Shown here: piece after piece, positions 34,456 through 44,038 of the stretch
How the letters are laid out: the number at the start of each line of letters is the position of its first letter
How positions within the stretch are numbered: position 1 is the first letter of the stretch
DNA from: UBA5314 sp040217815
GTDB taxonomy: Bacteria; Bacillota; Syntrophomonadia; Syntrophomonadales; Syntrophomonadaceae
DNA length: 64,000 bases
NCBI GenBank assembly: GCA_040217815.1
Contig: JBEHWI010000002.1
Location: forward strand, 1-64,000
Reading direction: 5' to 3'
Notes under the pieces: generated by a model
Told to the model about the DNA's origin: nothing
The model's input: the letters and a program-made list of their open reading frames with translations, nothing else
Databases searched by the model: none
Made by a program: the position numbers and the translations under genes

Positions 34456-35652
34456 TTATCTTAAAAGATCAGCCACCCTGTCAATAATAGCAGCTGCGAC
34501 ATCGACCTTACTCATCTTGGGCAGGGACACCGTTTCCCCATTACGGCTTATGAAAGATACAATATTAGTATCTACAGCAAAGCCCGCTCCCTCTAATGTA
34601 ACGTCATTGGCAACAATGAAATCCAAATTCTTGCTTTCCAACTTTTTGGCAGCGTTTTCCAGGATGTTCTCAGTTTCCGCGGCAAATCCCACCATAATCT
34701 GATCGGGACGCTTATTCTGGCCCAGCTCTTTTAAAATATCGGGGTTTTGGACAAGTTCCAAAACCAAAGTCTGGGAACCTTCCTTTTTCTTAATCTTTTG
34801 CTCTGGAATGCTGGCCATGCGGAAGTCAGCCACCGCTGCCGATCCGATGATGGCATCGCACCCGGCCTGGTATTCCAGCATTATCTTGCACATTTCCTCG
34901 GCGCTCCAAACCTGCACAAAGTGAACTCCCACCGGCGGCTGAAGCTGGCTGGGGCCGCTGACCAGGATGACTTCTGCGCCCCGGGCGGCTGCTTCATCGG
35001 CTATGCAATATCCCATTTTTCCAGTTCCGCGATTGGTTATGTACCTGACCGGATCGATGTCTTCGCAGGTCGCCCCGGCATTTATCATGATCCTCTTTCC
35101 AGCCAGGTCCTTTTTGGGAAAGAGTATCTTATGAATGCGAGCGTATATATCATCTACTTCCGGAAGCCTTCCCGGCCCGGTGACTCCACAGGCCAGATAT
35201 CCTTCACCCGGCTGCATTATATGACAGCCAACGTGGTTTAGTTTATGCAGGTTTTCCTGAACAACCGGCTGGCGAAACATATTGCTGTTCATAGCCGGCA
35301 CTACCAAAACGGGAGCAGCATTGGCCAGGTAAACGGTGCTTAACAGATCATCGGCAATGCCGTTGGCCATCTTTCCAATGATATTGGCGGTAGCTGGAGC
35401 GATAACCAGCAGGTCTAATTCTTCAGCAACACCTACATGCTGAACTTTCCACTCCCTGGAATCGTTCCACAGGTCGGTTACCACTTCCCGTCCCGACAGG
35501 GTCCTAAAGGTTAAAGGGGTTACAAAATGCTGGGCCCCCTCGGTCATCATGACAATAACGTCCAGATCATCTTTCTTCAGGCGACTGACCAGTTCAGCTA
35601 TCTTATATACGGCAATACCACCGCTTATTCCTATCCCAACCGTTTTGGTCAT
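34456..35652 (-). CDS. coaBC: Bifunctional phosphopantothenoylcysteine decarboxylase / synthetase
   Basis: The 398-residue flavoprotein performs two steps of CoA synthesis. The N-terminal decarboxylase has GISGGIAVYK, the active His in QHVGVAEE, PAMNSNM and the substrate Cys in ACGVTGPGRL. The C-terminal synthetase has INAGATCEDIDPVRYITN and VGFAAET. GGGAGG precedes the ATG. Confidence 0.96.
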   Translation of the reverse strand: MTKTVGIGISGGIAVYKIAELVSRLKKDDLDVIVMMTEGAQHFVTPLTFRTLSGREVVTDLWNDSREWKVQHVGVAEELDLLVIAPATANIIGKMANGIADDLLSTVYLANAAPVLVVPAMNSNMFRQPVVQENLHKLNHVGCHIMQPGEGYLACGVTGPGRLPEVDDIYARIHKILFPKKDLAGKRIMINAGATCEDIDPVRYITNRGTGKMGYCIADEAAARGAEVILVSGPSQLQPPVGVHFVQVWSAEEMCKIMLEYQAGCDAIIGSAAVADFRMASIPEQKIKKKEGSQTLVLELVQNPDILKELGQNKRPDQIMVGFAAETENILENAAKKLESKNLDFIVANDVTLEGAGFAVDTNIVSFISRNGETVSLPKMSKVDVAAAIIDRVADLLR

Positions 35653-35663
35653 GGTGAGCCTCC

Positions 35664-35870
35664 CTAGAGTTTATTAGCTCCCGGTTGTTGGATAACTATC
35701 TTGCCACTTATCAATTCATCAAGTGCTATGGTTACCATACTCGAAAGGCGATAATCAACGTTGTTCTTGCTTTTTTCGGATAAGGCTCGGGCCCTTTTGG
35801 CGGTTGCTACCACAACCGCATATTTACTATCCGCAATGTGAATTAATTCCTTGGTTGATGCAGGTATCAC
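35664..35870 (-). CDS. rpoZ: RNA polymerase omega subunit
   Basis: The 68-residue protein has the omega core (SKYAVVVATAKRARAL ... KNNVDYRLSSMVTIALDELISGKI). The GTG at 35870 is spaced correctly from AAGGAG; the earlier GTG at 35879 overlaps that site. Omega stabilises RNA polymerase assembly. It sits between gmk and coaBC in the standard order. Confidence 0.93.
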   Translation of the reverse strand: MIPASTKELIHIADSKYAVVVATAKRARALSEKSKNNVDYRLSSMVTIALDELISGKIVIQQPGANKL

Positions 35871-35882
35871 AAAGATCACTCC

Positions 35883-36464
35883 TTAAATAAATTGGTCTAT
35901 CCTGCAGCGCTCGGCAACAATTATCGATCTAACCCTGTCAACAGCATCCTCAATTATATCATTTATTACCACATAATCATAATCCTGCATATGATCCATT
36001 TCGCTTCTACAGGCTTCATAACGGGTTTGAATACTCAGTTCGGAATCCTTGGCCCGGCAATGTAAACGCTCAACCAGATCTTCAATCCGGGGCGGAGATA
36101 TGAAGATGAATATCCCCTCCGGCATTTTACTCTTTACCTGCAAAGCACCCTGAATATCTATTTCCAGGATCACGTCCAGACCCTTCTCCAGGGTACCCAG
36201 CACAAAATCCCGGGGAGTTCCATATCGGTTGGAGTATACCCGGGCCCATTCCAAAAGCCGCTCCTGCGCAATCATTCTGTCAAACTCTTCATCACTGACA
36301 AAATAGTACTCCCGACCTTCTACCTCACCGCTCCTTGCCGGGCGGGTGGTTGCCGAAATGGACAACTTTAAACCATCCATGATCGGCAGCAGGGCATTCA
36401 TTATAGTCCCCTTGCCTACTCCAGAAGGGCCGGATATAATGAAGAGTTTTCCTTTTCTGTTCAT
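35883..36464 (-). CDS. gmk: Guanylate kinase
   Basis: The 193-residue enzyme phosphorylates GMP to GDP. It has the P-loop SGPSGVGKGTI, the GMP-binding SATTRPARSGEVEGREYYFVS and the usual C-terminal lid. The upstream region is interrupted by an inverted-repeat element separating it from remA. Confidence 0.96.
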   Translation of the reverse strand: MNRKGKLFIISGPSGVGKGTIMNALLPIMDGLKLSISATTRPARSGEVEGREYYFVSDEEFDRMIAQERLLEWARVYSNRYGTPRDFVLGTLEKGLDVILEIDIQGALQVKSKMPEGIFIFISPPRIEDLVERLHCRAKDSELSIQTRYEACRSEMDHMQDYDYVVINDIIEDAVDRVRSIIVAERCRIDQFI

Positions 36465-36489
36465 CGCTTAAATTGCTCTTTCGGTTTAC

Positions 36490-36700
36490 TGGTACAACGT
36501 TCTGTATTTTGTGCTCATAAGTTGGAGCAGATTTTTTTCAAGTACAAGGCGGCTGCTCCTTGGCCTCCCTGCCACCGCCGCATTAGCCCATCGGGCGTCA
36601 AGGAATGAGTAATACTGGACGTATTACGATTGACGACAACGCAGTAATTCGGAAAAATCTGCCCAAATTATGGGCATGAAAATACGGAATTTTGTACTAA
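36490..36700. mobile_element. MITE-like element inserted between remA and gmk
   Basis: The 211-base insert has imperfect 48-50 base inverted ends: GGTACAACGTTCTGTATTTT at the left and the complement of TAGTACAAAATTCCGTATTT at the right, both running to a CAGATTTTT block. The core, on the minus strand, shares TTGTCGTCAATCG and ACGTCCAGTATTACTCATT and a GACGCCC...GGGCTAATGCGGCGG module with the element at 8739. The remA stop codon TAG (36697-36699) lies inside its end. The conserved yicC-remA-gmk-rpoZ operon is otherwise intact. Confidence 0.72.
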
Positions 36701-36957
36701 GCTTCCTCGCTTATTTCTCGGGATGAAAGTCGATTGGCTACAGTTTCCGGCTGTACAGCAGATAGAATTACGTGGCCGCTATCAGAAACGATAACCGCTC
36801 TGGTCCGTCTGCCGTAAGTGGCATCAATGAGTATACCCTTTTCGCGCGCTTCCTGAATAACACGTTTAATCGGCGCCGACTCCGGCCCCACAATAGCTAC
36901 TATACGATTGGCGGCAACAATATTCCCAAATCCAATGTTTACAAGTTTAATATCCAT
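36697..36957 (-). CDS. remA: Extracellular matrix regulatory protein RemA (DUF370)
   Basis: The 86-residue DNA-binding protein matches the RemA/DUF370 family (MDIKLVNIGFGNIVAANRIVAIVGPESAPIKR). In Bacillus it is an oligomeric activator of biofilm matrix and osmoprotection genes; in Clostridia it lies in the yicC-remA-gmk cluster. Its stop codon is provided by the inverted-repeat element, so its last residues may be new. Confidence 0.93.
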   Translation of the reverse strand: MDIKLVNIGFGNIVAANRIVAIVGPESAPIKRVIQEAREKGILIDATYGRRTRAVIVSDSGHVILSAVQPETVANRLSSREISEEA

Positions 36958-36996
36958 GTTCCCCGGTTAATCCCGGATTCACCTCCTAAATAGTTT

Positions 36997-37875
36997 TTAT
37001 TCAATATTTTGAATCTGTTCTCTGATTTTTTCCAGTTCTGATTTAACTTCAATTACAGTACGGTTCATCTCGAGATCATTGGCTTTGGATGCCACCGTAT
37101 TTATCTCCCTGAACATTTCCTGGATTAAAAAATCACATTTGCGGCCAATGCTTTCTCCAGCTGCCAACAGTTCATCCAAATGCTGCACGTGGCTCTTTAA
37201 GCGCACTATCTCTTCAGTTACATTGGTCTTATCTGCAAATAGTACTACTTCCTGGGCAACCCTCTGATCATCCAAACTTTCATTTGAAAGAAGTTCAGAT
37301 ATTCGGGAACGCAGCTTTTCGTCAAATTCTTTGACCACCTGCGGAGAACGCAGTTCCAGGGCCTCAACCATTGTGAGTATAAGCTGACTCCGGTATTTAA
37401 TATCCCGGGCCAGGTTTTCCCCCTCTTTATACCGCATTTCCAGAAGCCCTTCCAGGGCTTTGCCCAGGGCCTCATTTACAGGCACCCACACCTGCTCCAG
37501 ATCTTCCTCCTGCTCTTCCAGGCTGAAAACCTCGGGTAGTCTGAATACGTCAATAAGGTTGATTTCCGCCGAAATATTTAGTTTTTCTGCTAATTCCTTC
37601 AAATTATTATGATAAGCTATTGCCAACTCTTTGTCAAGTTTGATGTTGCGGCGCGAATCCCCGGTTTTTTCGATGTTTAAGCTGACCTCAACCCGTCCCC
37701 GGTTGAGCCTCTTCTTTAACTCCTCTTTGATCCGTTCTTCGAGAATGCTATAACGGCGGGACATCCGAATGTTCATGTCCAGATAACGGTGATTTACCCC
37801 TTTTATCTCGCAGTTAACAATATAACCGGCAGCTTCAACCTGCCCCCGGCCAAAACCGGTCATGCTTCTTATCAT
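36997..37875 (-). CDS. yicC: YicC/YloC-family endoribonuclease
   Basis: The 292-residue protein begins MIRSMTGFGRGQVEA, the family start, with an upstream longer frame discarded. The C-terminal DUF1732 part includes GRKCDFLIQEMFREINTVASK, the conserved catalytic block. The YicC family is an oligomeric RNase implicated in sRNA or mRNA decay. The start lies one base past the dapL stop. Confidence 0.93.
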   Translation of the reverse strand: MIRSMTGFGRGQVEAAGYIVNCEIKGVNHRYLDMNIRMSRRYSILEERIKEELKKRLNRGRVEVSLNIEKTGDSRRNIKLDKELAIAYHNNLKELAEKLNISAEINLIDVFRLPEVFSLEEQEEDLEQVWVPVNEALGKALEGLLEMRYKEGENLARDIKYRSQLILTMVEALELRSPQVVKEFDEKLRSRISELLSNESLDDQRVAQEVVLFADKTNVTEEIVRLKSHVQHLDELLAAGESIGRKCDFLIQEMFREINTVASKANDLEMNRTVIEVKSELEKIREQIQNIE

Positions 37876-37876
37876 A

Positions 37877-39049
37877 TTAAAACTCAACCTTTCCCAGTGC
37901 TTGCTGCATACGTTCAATGGCTTCTTTCATCCGACTCTTATCAACGGTCATGGCAATGCGGAAATAGCCTTCTCCAAAGCTGCCGTAGCCATTGCCCGGG
38001 GTTATAATGACCCCGGCCTTTTCCAGGACCTGTTCGGCAAATGAAGCCGAGCTATGGCCTTTGGGCACCGGCACCCAGAAATAAAGGCTGCCCTTGGGAG
38101 GCTTAATCTTCCAACCCATATTAAGAAGTCCTTCTAAAAGTATATCACGACGCTCCTGATATATAGCCTGCATTTCTGCCACACATTCCTGGGGCCCATG
38201 GAGGGCTTCAATCCCGGCATACTGAATAGCCTGAAATACGCCTGAATCGACATTGGACTTGAAACGCCCCAGCACTTCCACGGCGTCCTTATTGCCGCAA
38301 GCCCAGCCCAGGCGCCATCCAGTCATATTGTAGGTTTTGGACAGGGAGTGAAATTCTATACCCACCTCTTTGGCACCCTGTGCTTCTAAGAAGCTGGGTA
38401 CTTTGGTCCCGTCGAAAGCCACTTCCGAATAGGGTCCGTCATGGCAGACCAGCAGGTCAAAAGACCGGGCAAACTCTACAACCTTTTGGAAGAAGGCCAG
38501 ATCAGCCACTGCTCCGGTGGGATTGTTGGGATAGTTTATGAACAACAGCTTGGCCCGGCGTGCTACGTCGGCAGGAATGTCCTCCAAAACCGGCAGGAAT
38601 CCGTTTTCCTCTAAAAGCGGCATAATGAAGCTTTCGCCCCCTGCCAATTGGGTTCCGATGGCATAGACCGGATAAGCCGGATCGGGGATCAAATTCACGT
38701 CGCCTTTATCTAGATAAGCAAAGGAAATATGAGCCAGTCCTTCTTTTGAGCCCAGGAGGGATACAACCTCAGTCCCGGGATTAAGCACCACTCCGAAACG
38801 TCCCTGGTACCAGTCGGCAACTGCTTTGCGAAACGCCATCATACCGACCGAACTGGGATACTGGTGGTTGGCCTGATCATAAATTGATTGGGCCATACGA
38901 TCGACAATGTGCCGGGGTGTAGGTTGATCCGGGTCTCCTATCCCCAAATTGATAATATCTATGCCTTTTTCCCGTGCTTCGTCAATCTTTTTTTCGATCC
39001 GGGCAAACAGATAAGGGGGTAGATTCTGCATGGGTATACTTTCTTTCAT
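37877..39049 (-). CDS. dapL: LL-diaminopimelate aminotransferase (or close class I/II aminotransferase)
   Basis: The 390-residue fold-type I aminotransferase carries NLGIGDPDQPTP, NYPNNPTGAVAD and the PLP lysine in HSLSKTYNMTGWRLGWACGN. The pattern and its position next to dapF indicate DapL, which converts tetrahydrodipicolinate directly to LL-DAP and bypasses acylated intermediates. AGGAGG precedes the ATG. Confidence 0.88.
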   Translation of the reverse strand: MKESIPMQNLPPYLFARIEKKIDEAREKGIDIINLGIGDPDQPTPRHIVDRMAQSIYDQANHQYPSSVGMMAFRKAVADWYQGRFGVVLNPGTEVVSLLGSKEGLAHISFAYLDKGDVNLIPDPAYPVYAIGTQLAGGESFIMPLLEENGFLPVLEDIPADVARRAKLLFINYPNNPTGAVADLAFFQKVVEFARSFDLLVCHDGPYSEVAFDGTKVPSFLEAQGAKEVGIEFHSLSKTYNMTGWRLGWACGNKDAVEVLGRFKSNVDSGVFQAIQYAGIEALHGPQECVAEMQAIYQERRDILLEGLLNMGWKIKPPKGSLYFWVPVPKGHSSASFAEQVLEKAGVIITPGNGYGSFGEGYFRIAMTVDKSRMKEAIERMQQALGKVEF

Positions 39050-39060
39050 ATGTAGACCTC

Positions 39061-39927
39061 CTAATCAACTTTGCTTTGGTATTGTTCTAAACGCCCAAGA
39101 TCCACCTGTCCGGAAAACACCTCTTGAGCAGGACCGGTCATATAAACATGATTGTCGATTTCGTTCCATTCAATAAGCAAATCTCCGCCCAGCAGATGGA
39201 TAATGCTGCGGCGCTGGCTTTTTCCATTGAGCACGGCAGCCACCAGGGTGGCGCAAGCTCCGGTTCCGCAGGCCAGGGTAACGCCGGCTCCCCGCTCCCA
39301 TACTCTCATGATGATTTCACCGGGATTTACTATTTCAACAAACTCAACATTGGTACGAGCGGGAAACATAGCATGGTTTTCTACCAAAGGCCCCCATTCG
39401 GACACCGGTACTGCATCAACATTATCGACAAATATTATACAGTGGGGGTTTCCCATGGACACGGTTGTCGCCGCAAAAGCAGCCCGGGGGATGTCCAATT
39501 GCACTCCGATTATATCTCCTTTTCCGGCAACCGGGATCAGTTCTCTTTGCAGGATCGGTTCACCCATATCAACCTTAACACTAACTGCTTGTCCCTTTTC
39601 AAGTATCACTTCCGGATAACGGGGACCGGCCAGGGTGCGCACGGTTAGATGAGTTGAGGGGGCCAGACTGTGTTCATAGGCGTAACGAGCCACACATCTT
39701 ATTCCATTGCCGCACATTTCCGGTTCACTGCCGTCTGAATTGAATATGCGCATAAAAATATCAAAGTCGGGATCAGGCCCGGTTATAATCAAACCATCTC
39801 CACCAATACCAAAATTTCTGTTACAAAGCCATTCGGCATAGACTTGAAAAGTCCCGGCTTCTTCCCATGTTGAAGCCTGGGTTAAAACGAAGTCATTTCC
39901 CGCACCGTGCATTTTAATAAAATCCAT
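39061..39927 (-). CDS. dapF: Diaminopimelate epimerase
   Basis: The 288-residue enzyme turns LL-DAP into meso-DAP for lysine and peptidoglycan. Its two catalytic cysteines are in EMCGNGIRCVARYA and TLACGTGACAT, and MHGAGNDFV marks the start. It is 11 bases upstream of dapL, together forming a short DAP operon. Confidence 0.96.
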   Translation of the reverse strand: MDFIKMHGAGNDFVLTQASTWEEAGTFQVYAEWLCNRNFGIGGDGLIITGPDPDFDIFMRIFNSDGSEPEMCGNGIRCVARYAYEHSLAPSTHLTVRTLAGPRYPEVILEKGQAVSVKVDMGEPILQRELIPVAGKGDIIGVQLDIPRAAFAATTVSMGNPHCIIFVDNVDAVPVSEWGPLVENHAMFPARTNVEFVEIVNPGEIIMRVWERGAGVTLACGTGACATLVAAVLNGKSQRRSIIHLLGGDLLIEWNEIDNHVYMTGPAQEVFSGQVDLGRLEQYQSKVD

Positions 39928-39971
39928 ACCCGGCCTCCCCTGATAGTCAAAATTACGCTTTTTCCCTCTTA

Positions 39972-42686
39972 CTAAGCATTTATTTTAACATAATCGGAAC
40001 CCGAAACAAAAACTCTTTGCCAGGTATACTGTATAAATCCAAAGAGCAATTTTGGTGAGGCCAGGACCATTACCAACAACCATTGCCATCCGTTTAAAGC
40101 GACGGTATGGAAGATTTCTTTTAAAGCGGGCAGGTACAACAGACTTAGTTGCATCACCAGGGAGCAACCAACTGCCGCTAATAAAAATCTATTTTGAAAA
40201 AATCCCAGCTCAAAGGGAGAATATTTTTCCGAACGGCATTCAAAAACGAAGCAGAGCTGCCCCATAACCAGGGTAGTTAGAGCCATAGTGCGCGCCAATT
40301 CCAACTGGGCGCATCCGTTTAACCGGGCATAAACCACGCCGGCTACAAAAGCCAGCAGAGTAATCAGAGCAATGAAGCATCCCCGACCAAACACCTTGTA
40401 GCCCAACCCCCTGGCAAAAACCCCTTCCAGCCTGGGGCGGGGGGACCGTTGCATAATCCCCGGTTCTGGCGGCTCCAAACCTAAAGCCATAGCCGGCAGC
40501 CCGTCGGTTACGAGGTTAACCCATAGTATCTGAATGGGAAGCAGGGGAAGGGGCATACCCATTAATGAGGCTAAAAACATGACCATTACTTCGCCAATAT
40601 TGCAGCCCAAAAGATACCTGATAAATTTCCTGATATTATCATAAATGGCCCGCCCCTGGTGTACGGCTTCGACAATCGTGGAAAAGTCATCATCAGCCAG
40701 CACCATGGCTGATGCTTCCTTGGCCACTTCAGTCCCGCTTAGCCCCATCGCTATCCCAATATCAGCACCTTTCAGAGCTGGCGCATCATTGACCCCATCA
40801 CCGGTCATGGCTACCACTTCATTTTTACGCTTCAATATCTTAACGATCCGGTTTTTATGCTGTGGTGATACTCGGGCAAACACCCTTGTCCCGATGATTT
40901 TCTTATAGAGCTCTTCATCTCCCAGCTTATCCATATCGCTGCCGGTAAGTACATCATTACCCTGGGTTAATCCAATCTGCCTGGCTATGGCATTGGCCGT
41001 GGCCGGGTGATCACCGGTAATCATTACCGGCACGATTCCGGCGTTGCGACAGCAACCTACGGCTATGTCCACTCCTGACCGGGGCGGATCGAGCAGGGCG
41101 CAGACGCCCAGTAGGCAAAGCTGGGATTCTATGTCTGATTCCTGGTTCTCCTTTGCTTCTCGCTCGCTTATGGTTCGGGCCGCAAAGGCCAATACACGGC
41201 AGCCCTCAGCCGCCCAGGCCTCCTGCTTTTTTAGAAAATGCTCTCTGGCCGGGGCGTTTAAAGGTACCATTTCTTTCCCGGAAAAGAATCGCGAGCAAAG
41301 CGGAAGTAGAACTTCTAAGGCTCCTTTGCTCATGACCCAGCACTGGCCGTCCCGCTCTACGATTACCGTCATCCGCTTGCGTTCCGAATCGAAGGGCAAC
41401 TCCCTCAGTCGGGGAAGCTCATTTTCCACACCAGCCCTGCCTGCTAAAGCCAGCAAGGCTCCCTCGGTAGGGTCGCCTTGAACATCGTAGCCAGTCCGGG
41501 TTTTAATGAGCAGGGCGTTGTTGCAGTTTAAAGCGACCTGCATGAGAAGCTGTAAAGCCGGATCATGCTGAGAGTTATGATTCCTCCCCGCCTGGGTAAT
41601 ACGCCCTTTGGGCTCATATCCTTCTCCGTTTACCTCTAAATCCCTGCTCCAGGTTGCCACCCGCACTGCGTTCATCTTATTCTGGGTTAGGGTTCCCGTT
41701 TTATCCGAACAAATAACCGTAGTGCAGCCCAGGGTCTCGACTGCGGGCAGTTTTCGCACCACGGCATTACGTCTGGCCATGCGCTGCACACCTACGGCTA
41801 AAACCACGGTCACTATAGCCGGCAAGCCCTCCGGTATAGCTGCAACGGCCAGGCTTATGCCCGCTAAAAACATAATGAGAATCGGCTCACCCCGATAGAT
41901 CCCCAAACCAGCTACGGCTGCGCATACCACAGCACAAATGATGATCAGAAGTTTTCCAAGGTGGTCCAATTTCTGCTGCAATGGGGTCAGAGCCGGCTCA
42001 CTTTCCTTAATAATTTGAACGATCTGTCCCATCACCGTATTCATACCGGTAGCTGTCACAACCGCCAGTCCCCGTCCCCTGGTCACCACGGTGCTCATAA
42101 AAGCCATATTGTTTTGCTCCGCCAGCGGTACTTCTGCTGACTCAAGACGGGACGCTTGTTTGACCACCGGAACTGATTCTCCAGTTAAAGTTGACTCGTC
42201 AATTTCCAGACTAAACGGCTCAAGAATTCGGAGATCAGCCGGAACACGATCACCTGTTTCCAGGCACACAATATCTCCGGTTACTAATTCAACCGCCGGA
42301 ATTTTTTTTCGCTTATTATCTCTTAGAACCAGGGCATTAGGAGACGTAAGCTGTCTGATAGCTTCAAGGGAGCGTTCGGCCCGGTATTCCTGAACGAATC
42401 CCAGGATAGCATTTACAATTACTATGGCCATAATGGTAAGAGCATCAGCCATCGATCCTGCAATAGCCGATACTACGGTCGCCGCGAGCAGCACCAGGAC
42501 CATGGTGTCCGTAAACTGGTTTAAAAACATCAACACCGGATTGCTTCCCGAGTCCCGCTCCAATTCGTTGCGGCCTTGTTCAAGACGCCTTGCTGCTTGA
42601 GCTTTACTGAGGCCGATGTCTATCCTGGAATCCAGTTCATTCAATACCCTTTCCCGTTCCCAATGCCACCAGGCTTTTTGCTCCAT
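39972..42686 (-). CDS. Calcium-type P-type ATPase
   Basis: The 904-residue pump has the full P-ATPase plan: actuator TGES, phosphorylation motif DKTGTLTQNKMN, TGDGVNDAPALK hinge and about ten membrane segments, with a PEGLP in helix 4 and a C-terminal cation-ATPase domain. This layout is the SERCA/PMCA-like bacterial branch that exports Ca2+ (possibly Mn2+ or Na+). It is a lone gene downstream of a terminator. Confidence 0.93.
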   Translation of the reverse strand: MEQKAWWHWERERVLNELDSRIDIGLSKAQAARRLEQGRNELERDSGSNPVLMFLNQFTDTMVLVLLAATVVSAIAGSMADALTIMAIVIVNAILGFVQEYRAERSLEAIRQLTSPNALVLRDNKRKKIPAVELVTGDIVCLETGDRVPADLRILEPFSLEIDESTLTGESVPVVKQASRLESAEVPLAEQNNMAFMSTVVTRGRGLAVVTATGMNTVMGQIVQIIKESEPALTPLQQKLDHLGKLLIIICAVVCAAVAGLGIYRGEPILIMFLAGISLAVAAIPEGLPAIVTVVLAVGVQRMARRNAVVRKLPAVETLGCTTVICSDKTGTLTQNKMNAVRVATWSRDLEVNGEGYEPKGRITQAGRNHNSQHDPALQLLMQVALNCNNALLIKTRTGYDVQGDPTEGALLALAGRAGVENELPRLRELPFDSERKRMTVIVERDGQCWVMSKGALEVLLPLCSRFFSGKEMVPLNAPAREHFLKKQEAWAAEGCRVLAFAARTISEREAKENQESDIESQLCLLGVCALLDPPRSGVDIAVGCCRNAGIVPVMITGDHPATANAIARQIGLTQGNDVLTGSDMDKLGDEELYKKIIGTRVFARVSPQHKNRIVKILKRKNEVVAMTGDGVNDAPALKGADIGIAMGLSGTEVAKEASAMVLADDDFSTIVEAVHQGRAIYDNIRKFIRYLLGCNIGEVMVMFLASLMGMPLPLLPIQILWVNLVTDGLPAMALGLEPPEPGIMQRSPRPRLEGVFARGLGYKVFGRGCFIALITLLAFVAGVVYARLNGCAQLELARTMALTTLVMGQLCFVFECRSEKYSPFELGFFQNRFLLAAVGCSLVMQLSLLYLPALKEIFHTVALNGWQWLLVMVLASPKLLFGFIQYTWQRVFVSGSDYVKINA

Positions 42687-42776
42687 ATACTGCCTCCCTA
42701 TGCTTTTAAGAAATTGTTATTCACGGCTCAAGGATAAAAGAACGGGCTTAATGAGCATTCGGCTTATAAACGACAA

Positions 42777-42801
42777 AGCCCCCGCCATTATGGCGGGGGC
42801 T
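42777..42801 (-). terminator. Strong intrinsic terminator
   Basis: AGCCCCCGCCA and TGGCGGGGGCT pair through 11 bp around TTA, followed on the minus strand by TTTGTCGTTT. It ends the UDG-fold gene ahead of the ATPase. Confidence 0.8.
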
Positions 42802-42852
42802 ATAAAAGTTCAATGTATTTAGGGTGAAGGCGGGTGGATTAAAATAACTTGT

Positions 42853-43494
42853 TTAGATCTTGGCGAAATTGCGGATTTGCTGACCCATCTGTTGACAATA
42901 GCCGTTGGTGAATTGCTCACCTTCAGGTGCTAAAACAATGCAAGCATCGTTTATCGTATATACCGATCGGTCTTCATCAATATCGAAGATCCCCCATGAT
43001 TTAAGCATATACTCAGCAACCCGGCTCCCGAATAAAAGTACATAGGCAGGATTTAATATGCTTAACTCTTCCATTAAGAAAGGCAGGCAGGCTATGATCT
43101 CCTCGTCGGCAGGCCGCACCGGAATGCCCTCACAGTCGCGTCCGTTAAGTAGACAACGGTTGTCCCTATCCAGGAGGCGTGTATTGGTATAACAACTCAT
43201 GCTGTTGCGTGTCACACAGGCTTTGGGCTGGCAGCGGGTAATAAAGGTGTGGTAGATCTTATCCAGGTTTAATTCCCGTTTAACCATGTTGCGAAGACCG
43301 ATCAGGTTGTTAACATCCCTGGTAAAATGGTTGTCATACTCGAATATCATCATTAGTTCGGGATCCAGTTCGCCCTTGCCCAGAGACGGCTTCCTCACAC
43401 ATTTTATCAATGATTGGCAGCGCCCGCACTTGGCAATACGATCCTCCATATCTATAATCTGCCGAATGTTTTCTTCTCTCGAGCCTTTTGCCAT
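42853..43494 (-). CDS. Divergent uracil-DNA glycosylase-fold protein
   Basis: The 213-residue protein resembles family 4 UDG in order: Cys23-X2-Cys26 and Cys32 at the front, LMMIFEYDNH at the catalytic-motif position and LNPAYVLLFGSRVAEYML as the central helix. The usual GE(A)PG motif reads FEYDN and the HP(S) loop is replaced by APEG, and there are extra cysteines (CVTRNSMSC, CLLNGRDC). It may bind a 4Fe-4S cluster but have a changed activity, or be a distant relative. It is followed by a strong terminator. Confidence 0.6.
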   Translation of the reverse strand: MAKGSREENIRQIIDMEDRIAKCGRCQSLIKCVRKPSLGKGELDPELMMIFEYDNHFTRDVNNLIGLRNMVKRELNLDKIYHTFITRCQPKACVTRNSMSCYTNTRLLDRDNRCLLNGRDCEGIPVRPADEEIIACLPFLMEELSILNPAYVLLFGSRVAEYMLKSWGIFDIDEDRSVYTINDACIVLAPEGEQFTNGYCQQMGQQIRNFAKI

Positions 43495-43592
43495 GATATA
43501 AGTCCCCCAGATATTATGAAATTATTCCCAAGTTTCATAAATCTTCGACAACCAGCTTGAAATTCCTGCTAATTTTTGTGAATTTTTTTCAA

Positions 43593-43620
43593 AAAAAACC
43601 GCCTTAATAGGCGGTTTTTT
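43593..43620. terminator. Bidirectional terminator
   Basis: AAAAAACCGCCT and AGGCGGTTTTTT pair through 12 bases around TAAT. It sits past the 3' end of the 130-residue hypothetical gene. Confidence 0.85.
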
Positions 43621-43631
43621 GATTAATATTT

Positions 43632-44024
43632 CTATAATTTTTCCAAATAAACTCTGGTTCGTTGATTTATTCCCCAAGTCGAGTCAGTCAATTTTGCGGA
43701 TATATAGGTGCGCATATTGTCATCAAGCTGCGGGTCATCCAGATCCATAACCAGGAGAAAGGTCCTCAAAGTATTGCACATTGTGGTAAAAAGTCTTTCA
43801 ACAGGAGCCTTCTTAAGAAGCGGATCCTTTTTGCCATAGAAATATATTAATCGTCTCAACATCCAAACGATCTCGGCATTACTCAGGAGCTTCTTTTCGA
43901 TAAGCTGCTCCAATAAAGTTTCCGGGCCTATACTGAACTCAAGCTTTTCCAGTTCCAGCCATTCGTTACTTCCCATAACGGTTTTGGGCAGTCCGAACAT
44001 TTCCAGAACATTTTCTTCGGCCAC
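43632..44024 (-). CDS. Hypothetical all-helical protein
   Basis: The 130-residue protein is acidic at the front and mostly helical with no signal, membrane segment or known motif. I do not recognise a family. It lies 14 bases downstream of the NlpC/P60 gene on the same strand and ends at a strong terminator, so it is probably cotranscribed. Confidence 0.6.
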   Translation of the reverse strand: MAEENVLEMFGLPKTVMGSNEWLELEKLEFSIGPETLLEQLIEKKLLSNAEIVWMLRRLIYFYGKKDPLLKKAPVERLFTTMCNTLRTFLLVMDLDDPQLDDNMRTYISAKLTDSTWGINQRTRVYLEKL

Positions 44025-44038
44025 TGCTATACCTCCAT

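Noticed and set aside
33240..34456. SAM riboswitch for metK
   Set aside because: The gap to coaBC is only 25 bases and no SAM aptamer signature is present.
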